NCBI GenBank assembly: GCA_015067245.1 | Contig: SVMV01000006.1 | Coordinates: 1 to 39,884 of the forward strand | Length of the DNA stretch: 39,884 bases | Reading direction: 5' to 3' | Origin: Oscillospiraceae bacterium | GTDB taxonomy: Bacteria; Bacillota; Clostridia; Oscillospirales; Ruminococcaceae | Part shown: positions 35,160-39,884 of the stretch, piece by piece | Position numbering within the stretch: position 1 is the stretch's first letter | Layout: every line of letters starts with the position of its first letter | Position numbers and translations under genes: made by a program | Notes under the pieces: generated by a model | What the model saw: the letters and a program-made list of their open reading frames with translations, nothing else | What the model was told of the DNA's origin: nothing | Databases searched by the model: none

Positions 35160-35204
35160 AAGCGTCATATCCACTGCACAGTTGGCGGATATGACACTTA
35201 TTTT
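35160..35204 (+). terminator. Terminator of trxB
   Basis: agcgtcatatcc...ggatatgacacttattttttg. Confidence 0.65.
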
Positions 35205-35235
35205 TTGTGCGGATATCAAATGATATTGTTCAGCA

Positions 35236-35272
35236 AAAAAATACACGGCCATTAAGGCCGTGTAAAAAAGGT
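35236..35272. terminator. Terminator hairpin (downstream of rubredoxin)
   Basis: tacacggccattaaggccgtgta flanked by A and T runs. Confidence 0.75.
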
Positions 35273-35313
35273 TGAATGAAAAATTATAAATTTGGCTTTA
35301 TATATTTAAAGAA

Positions 35314-35469
35314 TTATTCTTCGCTGAACATATCTTTGCCTACGCCGCAAAGTGGGCATTCAAAATCTTCAGGAACATCTTCCCATTTTGTGCCAGGTGC
35401 AATACCTGCTTCTGGGTAACCCAAAGCTTCGTCATATTCCCAACCGCATACGTCACATTTAAATTTCAT
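35314..35469 (-). CDS. Rubredoxin
   Basis: MKFKCDVCGWEYDEALGYPEAGIAPGTKWEDVPEDFECPLCGVGKDMFSEE, two CxxC(G) knuckles; SD ggagga; too short for the ORF track. Confidence 0.95.
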   Translation of the reverse strand: MKFKCDVCGWEYDEALGYPEAGIAPGTKWEDVPEDFECPLCGVGKDMFSEE

Positions 35470-35604
35470 AATATATATCCTCCGTTTGTTTTGTATTTGT
35501 TTTATTTGTCTTTATTATACACATCAAAACATGATATTTCTGTGATAAAGTCACTCTATAAATAAAAAATCTGAACGACACAAAAATATTGTTCCGATAA
35601 ATGT

Positions 35605-36747
35605 TTATTCAATAATTTCTTTAAGCACTGCTTCGGCCATTGCCTTGTAGCCTGCTGCGCTTGGGTGCAGATGGTCACCGCTGTCAAACTGCGGCAGCAT
35701 TGCAGTTGGGCGGCTTGGGTCACGCACTGCCGCATCAAAATCAACAAATCCGTCAATAAGGTTGGTGGTGCGTATCCACTGGTTTATCTCGCTGCGCATC
35801 TGTTCGCGGAATGGTGCGTATGTGCGCCAGCCTTCGATTGGCAGCAGTGTGCCCACATAAACACGGTAGCCATAGCTGCGTGCAAGGCCAATGTAATATT
35901 TTAAACCGTCTATCAGCTGGTCAACGGTTGGCAGGTCGCTCATAGGACGAAACATATTTATATCGGTGCCTACAGGGTGAATGATATCGTTTATTCCCTG
36001 CTGGATAATAACCGTATCTGCGCCGTCGGTTGGCACCTCGTGGTCAAAGCGGTTTTCGCCCTTAAGGCCGTAGGACTCGTATGTAATGCACTCATACTGG
36101 CGCAGAATGCGGCTGCCGCTGGTTGCACGGCGGATGATTGCAGTGCTGCTGTGGCCTTCTTCCCTGCAGCGCAGGGTGAGATAATCAGGCCAGTCCTGTG
36201 CGGTAATGCTGTCTCCGTAGCAGACAACCGTGCGGTTGCTGCTTTGGGTGTAAACCGAAACGTTGCTCAAAAAGTAAAAGTAATGGGTGCTGCGTGATAT
36301 ATCCACAGGAAACATCGGTGAATATGCCTGGTCCCCCAAAGCATATCTGCCGATGGTAAGCGGCCCTGTTGTAAACACCACCGAGCGCATCTGGGTGTAA
36401 TCTTCCAGGTAAAAGCTTACATCAAACATACTTTGTGCTTTGACATAACATTCCACAGCGTCACTTACAGCCCTTTCCCCTGCAGGTATGGTCACGCTTT
36501 CGCAGCCGTTAAAGGTTGCGGTGTAAAAGCGGTTATCCACCAGCAGAGAAGTCTTTGCAATTGTTATTGGCTCGGTGCCGCAGTAGTTGTCAAATGTAAG
36601 GCGCACAGCCTGTCCCTCAAAATGAGAGTAGACAGGATACCGCAGGGTTATGTTTTTGCTGAATGTTTCGGGGCGGTTTTCGGCAATGGAAACGGCATTG
36701 CCCCACACCGATGCCCAGTGCATTGTCTGGTTATTCACGTTGCACAC
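35605..36747 (-). CDS. SGNH/GDSL hydrolase family protein
   Basis: VVCYGDSITAQDWPDYL; QQGINDI; DSGDHLHPSAAGYKAMAEAV. Confidence 0.9.
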   Translation of the reverse strand: MCNVNNQTMHWASVWGNAVSIAENRPETFSKNITLRYPVYSHFEGQAVRLTFDNYCGTEPITIAKTSLLVDNRFYTATFNGCESVTIPAGERAVSDAVECYVKAQSMFDVSFYLEDYTQMRSVVFTTGPLTIGRYALGDQAYSPMFPVDISRSTHYFYFLSNVSVYTQSSNRTVVCYGDSITAQDWPDYLTLRCREEGHSSTAIIRRATSGSRILRQYECITYESYGLKGENRFDHEVPTDGADTVIIQQGINDIIHPVGTDINMFRPMSDLPTVDQLIDGLKYYIGLARSYGYRVYVGTLLPIEGWRTYAPFREQMRSEINQWIRTTNLIDGFVDFDAAVRDPSRPTAMLPQFDSGDHLHPSAAGYKAMAEAVLKEIIE

Positions 36748-36798
36748 TCCTTATTTATATATCTATATAAATACTATACATTAAATAAATAAAAATAT

Positions 36799-37659
36799 CT
36801 ACTCAAAATCTTCAACCTTTGCCGCCAATGGTTCTTCCAGCATTTCAGGATTTTTCATAAACTTGCGCAGCATGCGCAGACTGTTTGCAAAGTACAGCCC
36901 ATCGCAGAAGCGTTCGTCGCTTACAAGGCCAAAGCCCATGTGTTTTTCCTGCACAATTTCGCCGTTTTTAACCACAGGTATGCGTTTTTCCTTGCCCATT
37001 GCAAAAAACAGCCCTGTTGTACCAAAGTTGTATGTGTGGTGAAAAATATGGTTTATCCCCAAAGATTTAAGGTTGGTAACAAAGAATGATGTGTGGAACG
37101 GGCTTAACTCCACAATTGCTTTTGGCATAATGCTGTGTTTGTCCATCCACATAAGTGTATCCACCACAAACTTGATAAGAAAGGACGGTATGCCGTGCAT
37201 AAGTGTGCGCAAAAGCTTGTCGGTGCCGTTTTCTTCGGTGCGGTGCACAGTTTCTTTTGCAATTCTCTGGTTTATCATCTGTGCAATTTCGTCAATTGTT
37301 TCGGTGCCTTCAAAACACATTTTTATAGTTGTGCCCTCCGAGTCATTTCGCAAAGTTGGGTGCACCACAAAACTGACCCAGATTTTTGGGCGCGCATAGA
37401 TGCGGCCGTTCATACAAAAACGGTTAAGCTGTGGGCGCAGTGCAATAAGGCGCACAATTGCAGCGATAAGAATGTGCATATAACCAAGCTTAAGGCCCTG
37501 TGCCTCTTTTTCTTTTATGTATCTGTCCCAAGGCTCGCAGTTAAAGGTATCCTCGTACATATTCATACTGTCGCTGCGTGTTTTCATAACATAAGGCATT
37601 ATCATCTGTATAGGTGCAAGGTTTTTGATGCGTCTGCCGTCAGGTCTTTTTCCAAACAT
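36799..37659 (-). CDS. Standalone 2-oxoacid dehydrogenase E2 / CAT-fold acyltransferase-like protein
   Basis: IIVELSPFHTSFFVTNLKSLGI-type core, GFGLVSDERFCDGLYFANSLRMLRKFMKNPEMLE aligned with the E2 DHRxxDG region; no lipoyl domain. Confidence 0.75.
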   Translation of the reverse strand: MFGKRPDGRRIKNLAPIQMIMPYVMKTRSDSMNMYEDTFNCEPWDRYIKEKEAQGLKLGYMHILIAAIVRLIALRPQLNRFCMNGRIYARPKIWVSFVVHPTLRNDSEGTTIKMCFEGTETIDEIAQMINQRIAKETVHRTEENGTDKLLRTLMHGIPSFLIKFVVDTLMWMDKHSIMPKAIVELSPFHTSFFVTNLKSLGINHIFHHTYNFGTTGLFFAMGKEKRIPVVKNGEIVQEKHMGFGLVSDERFCDGLYFANSLRMLRKFMKNPEMLEEPLAAKVEDFE

Positions 37660-37872
37660 AAAATTCTCCTTGTATATTAAATTTGTCGTGCTTCACAATT
37701 CTTTCACATATTATACACAATTATACAAAAGTTGACAATCTTTGCCAACAGCAATATATCATACAAAACAGGCAAATATTGCGTTTTCTGCATTATATTT
37801 GCTTTAATTGTTCACATTTATATGGTACAATAATTTTATATACAGCGATTAATGCTCCACGGGAGGTTTAAT

Positions 37873-38574
37873 ATGGATAAAGAAAAAATTCTTATTGTAG
37901 ATGACGACCGCAACATCTGCGAGCTGCTGCGCCTTTATCTTGAAAAGGAAGGCTACGAAACATACCTTGCACACGACGGTGAGACAGCGGTAAATATGCA
38001 CGCCGAAATGGACATAGACCTTGTGCTGCTGGATGTTATGATGCCGCATGTTGACGGCTGGGAAGCCTGCCGCCGCATACGCGCAAAAAAAGAAACACCT
38101 ATTATTATGCTTACAGCAAAGGGCGAAACCTTTGACAAGGTGCTTGGCCTGGAGCTTGGTGCCGATGACTATATTGTAAAGCCTTTTGACACAAAAGAGG
38201 TTGTGGCACGCATCAAGGCGGTACTGCGCCGTACAGGCCGCACAACCGCTGCAAAAAGCGACGCCAACGAAGGCGAACTGGTGTTTGATGACCTGGTTAT
38301 TAACATAACAAAATACGAGCTTAAGGTGCGTGGCGAGGTTGTGGACACACCGCCAAAAGAGATGGAGCTTTTGTACTACCTTGCAAAAAACTACAACAAG
38401 GTGTTTACACGCGATGCCCTGCTGGACGAGGTTTGGGGCTTTGAATATTACGGCGACAGCCGCACAATAGACGTGCACATCAAACGCCTGCGTGAAAAAC
38501 TGGAGGGTGTAAGCGAAAGCTGGTCACTTAAAACAGTATGGGGCGTTGGCTATAAGTTTGAAGTTAAGGAATAG
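37873..38574 (+). CDS. OmpR/PhoB-family response regulator
   Basis: ILIVDDDRNICELLRLYLEKEGYE...LVLLDVMMPHVDGWE...winged-helix DNA-binding domain; ATG 37873 after gggagg. Confidence 0.95.
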   Translation: MDKEKILIVDDDRNICELLRLYLEKEGYETYLAHDGETAVNMHAEMDIDLVLLDVMMPHVDGWEACRRIRAKKETPIIMLTAKGETFDKVLGLELGADDYIVKPFDTKEVVARIKAVLRRTGRTTAAKSDANEGELVFDDLVINITKYELKVRGEVVDTPPKEMELLYYLAKNYNKVFTRDALLDEVWGFEYYGDSRTIDVHIKRLREKLEGVSESWSLKTVWGVGYKFEVKE

Positions 38575-38589
38575 ACATATCTTTAAACA

Positions 38590-38632
38590 AAAAAACGGAG
38601 ACAATCGGCCGATTGTCTCCGTTATATTTTTT
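38590..38632. terminator. Terminator hairpin
   Basis: acggagacaatcggccgattgtctccgttatatttttt, near-perfect palindrome. Confidence 0.8.
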
Positions 38633-38666
38633 GCGATACACAATAAAACTGTTTTTCAGCTATAGC

Positions 38667-39275
38667 TTAAAACAGCCCTGCTGCAATAACACCAACTGCA
38701 AACACAAGTGCAATAATACAGCTGAAAAGGGCTATAATAAGTGTTGCTCTTGCGTAGGAACGTTTGTTTATGTTATTATCTTGAACAGCAAGATATATAA
38801 GATAGATGATATTTACAACAGGCAGGCTGGCAATTACCATCATCCAGATAAAGTCAACTGTGGAAAGAGGAACTTCTTTTTTTGATTCTTCTTTGATTTC
38901 TTCCGCTGCAGCAGTATAGGCGTTTGTGGCAGTATTCTGCTGGTTGCCTGATGCAGATGTATAGGTGTGCTGGTTATAGTCTGGCGCTGTGTACTCGGTT
39001 TTATATTGCGCTTCTTTTGCTGCTTCCTTTTCAGCAAAGGACGCATCTTCCTGTGAAAGTTCTTTCAGCTTTTCAAAAACAGTGTTTTCTTCTGTTTTAA
39101 CTTCTTCAGATGCTGTAAAAACAGGTTCAGCTTTTGGCATTTCGGGCTGTGGCTGCACTTCCTGCACAGGCTGGGTTTTCTGCAGATATTTTTCTATTTC
39201 AACTTTGGACAATCCGCAGCCGCCGCAGAAATTAGCTTCGGTATTTACGGGTCTTCCGCATCTTGGACAATACAT
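38667..39275 (-). CDS. Zinc-ribbon membrane protein
   Basis: MYCPRCGRPVNTEANFCGGCGLS; low-complexity linker; two C-terminal TM segments. Confidence 0.8.
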   Translation of the reverse strand: MYCPRCGRPVNTEANFCGGCGLSKVEIEKYLQKTQPVQEVQPQPEMPKAEPVFTASEEVKTEENTVFEKLKELSQEDASFAEKEAAKEAQYKTEYTAPDYNQHTYTSASGNQQNTATNAYTAAAEEIKEESKKEVPLSTVDFIWMMVIASLPVVNIIYLIYLAVQDNNINKRSYARATLIIALFSCIIALVFAVGVIAAGLF

Positions 39276-39373
39276 AAAATCTACCTCCTTTGGTATTTAT
39301 GGGTTGATTTTAACACAGATATGTGAAAATTAAAAGATATTTTGTATTATAAATAATTATTATGGAGAGATAA

Positions 39374-39884
39374 ATGAGCAATATTCTTGAAAATCTTGAC
39401 GAAATCAAGCTTACCCGCACACTTATTGCAGGTGTTGACTGCGGAGAATATGATATCGACAACTCTATGAACGAGCTGGAAAGCCTTTGTGAAGCAGGGG
39501 ATCTGCAGGTGGTTTGCCAGGTTGTGCAGAAAAAAGACAACCCCGAAAAGAAATATTATTTTGGCGAAGGTAAAATGGCCGAAATAAAAGAGCTGTGCCA
39601 GTTTAACGATGTTGAGCTTGTGGTGGTTGACTGCGAGCTTACAGGCAGCCAGATAAAAAATATTTCGGATTTTCTGGGGCTGGAGGTTATCGACCGCACA
39701 ATGCTTATTCTGGAGATTTTTTCCAAGCGCGCAACCACCAGCGAAGGCAAACTGCAAACAGAGCTTGCTCTGCTTAAATACAAGCTGCCAAGGCTTAGCG
39801 GCATGGGGGTAAGCATGTCCCGTCAGGGCGGTGGCGGTGCAGGCGGCGGCGGTGCACGCCGTGGCGCAGGTGAAACCAAGCTGG
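39374..39884 (+). CDS. hflX: GTPase HflX, N-terminal part (truncated by window end)
   Basis: MSNILENLDEIKLTRTLIAGVD...LQTELALLKYKLPRLSGMGVSMSRQGGGGAGGGGARRGAGETKL; runs off the window. Confidence 0.93.
   Translation, partial: MSNILENLDEIKLTRTLIAGVDCGEYDIDNSMNELESLCEAGDLQVVCQVVQKKDNPEKKYYFGEGKMAEIKELCQFNDVELVVVDCELTGSQIKNISDFLGLEVIDRTMLILEIFSKRATTSEGKLQTELALLKYKLPRLSGMGVSMSRQGGGGAGGGGARRGAGETKL

Noticed and set aside
37873-38574. Complete two-component system
   Set aside because: No histidine kinase next to the response regulator within the window; the downstream gene is a convergent zinc-ribbon membrane protein.

Overview
This 39.9 kb window looks like a Firmicutes chromosome, probably a gut Oscillospiraceae/Ruminococcaceae relative (taxonomy is inference from gene content and codon style). 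Its left ~5 kb is accessory DNA. A small integrative element (tyrosine integrase, Xis, HTH proteins, XRE repressor, DUF3846-like protein) abuts the 3' end of lysS. A displaced lysS-like tail (...PTMKSLDK*) sits at its far end, next to chimeric remnants of ParA, RepA and a phosphoesterase. The rest is mostly housekeeping: lysS, greA, an EF-G-like factor, class II FBA aldolase, an Ogg-type glycosylase, rlmB, a 3D/G5/DUF348 protein, a D-Ala-D-Ala carboxypeptidase, nicotinate phosphoribosyltransferase, a flippase, ychF, an SDR, trxA/trxB, rubredoxin, an OmpR-type regulator and the start of hflX. The least ordinary signals are: (1) a ~180 bp dispersed intergenic repeat in three copies whose hairpins show compensatory base changes; (2) a ~320 bp highly structured intergenic region between greA and the EF-G-like gene, a candidate large ncRNA; (3) a 1079-aa membrane protein that reads as a catalytically dead P-type ATPase with a long disordered N-terminus; (4) three tandem 124 bp units with interleaved (pseudoknot-order) complementary arms; (5) a protein with an extremely Cys/Gly/Asn-rich tail; (6) the lysS attachment-site architecture. 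No tRNA, rRNA or CRISPR array was recognised. All family assignments come from reading motifs, with no database search.
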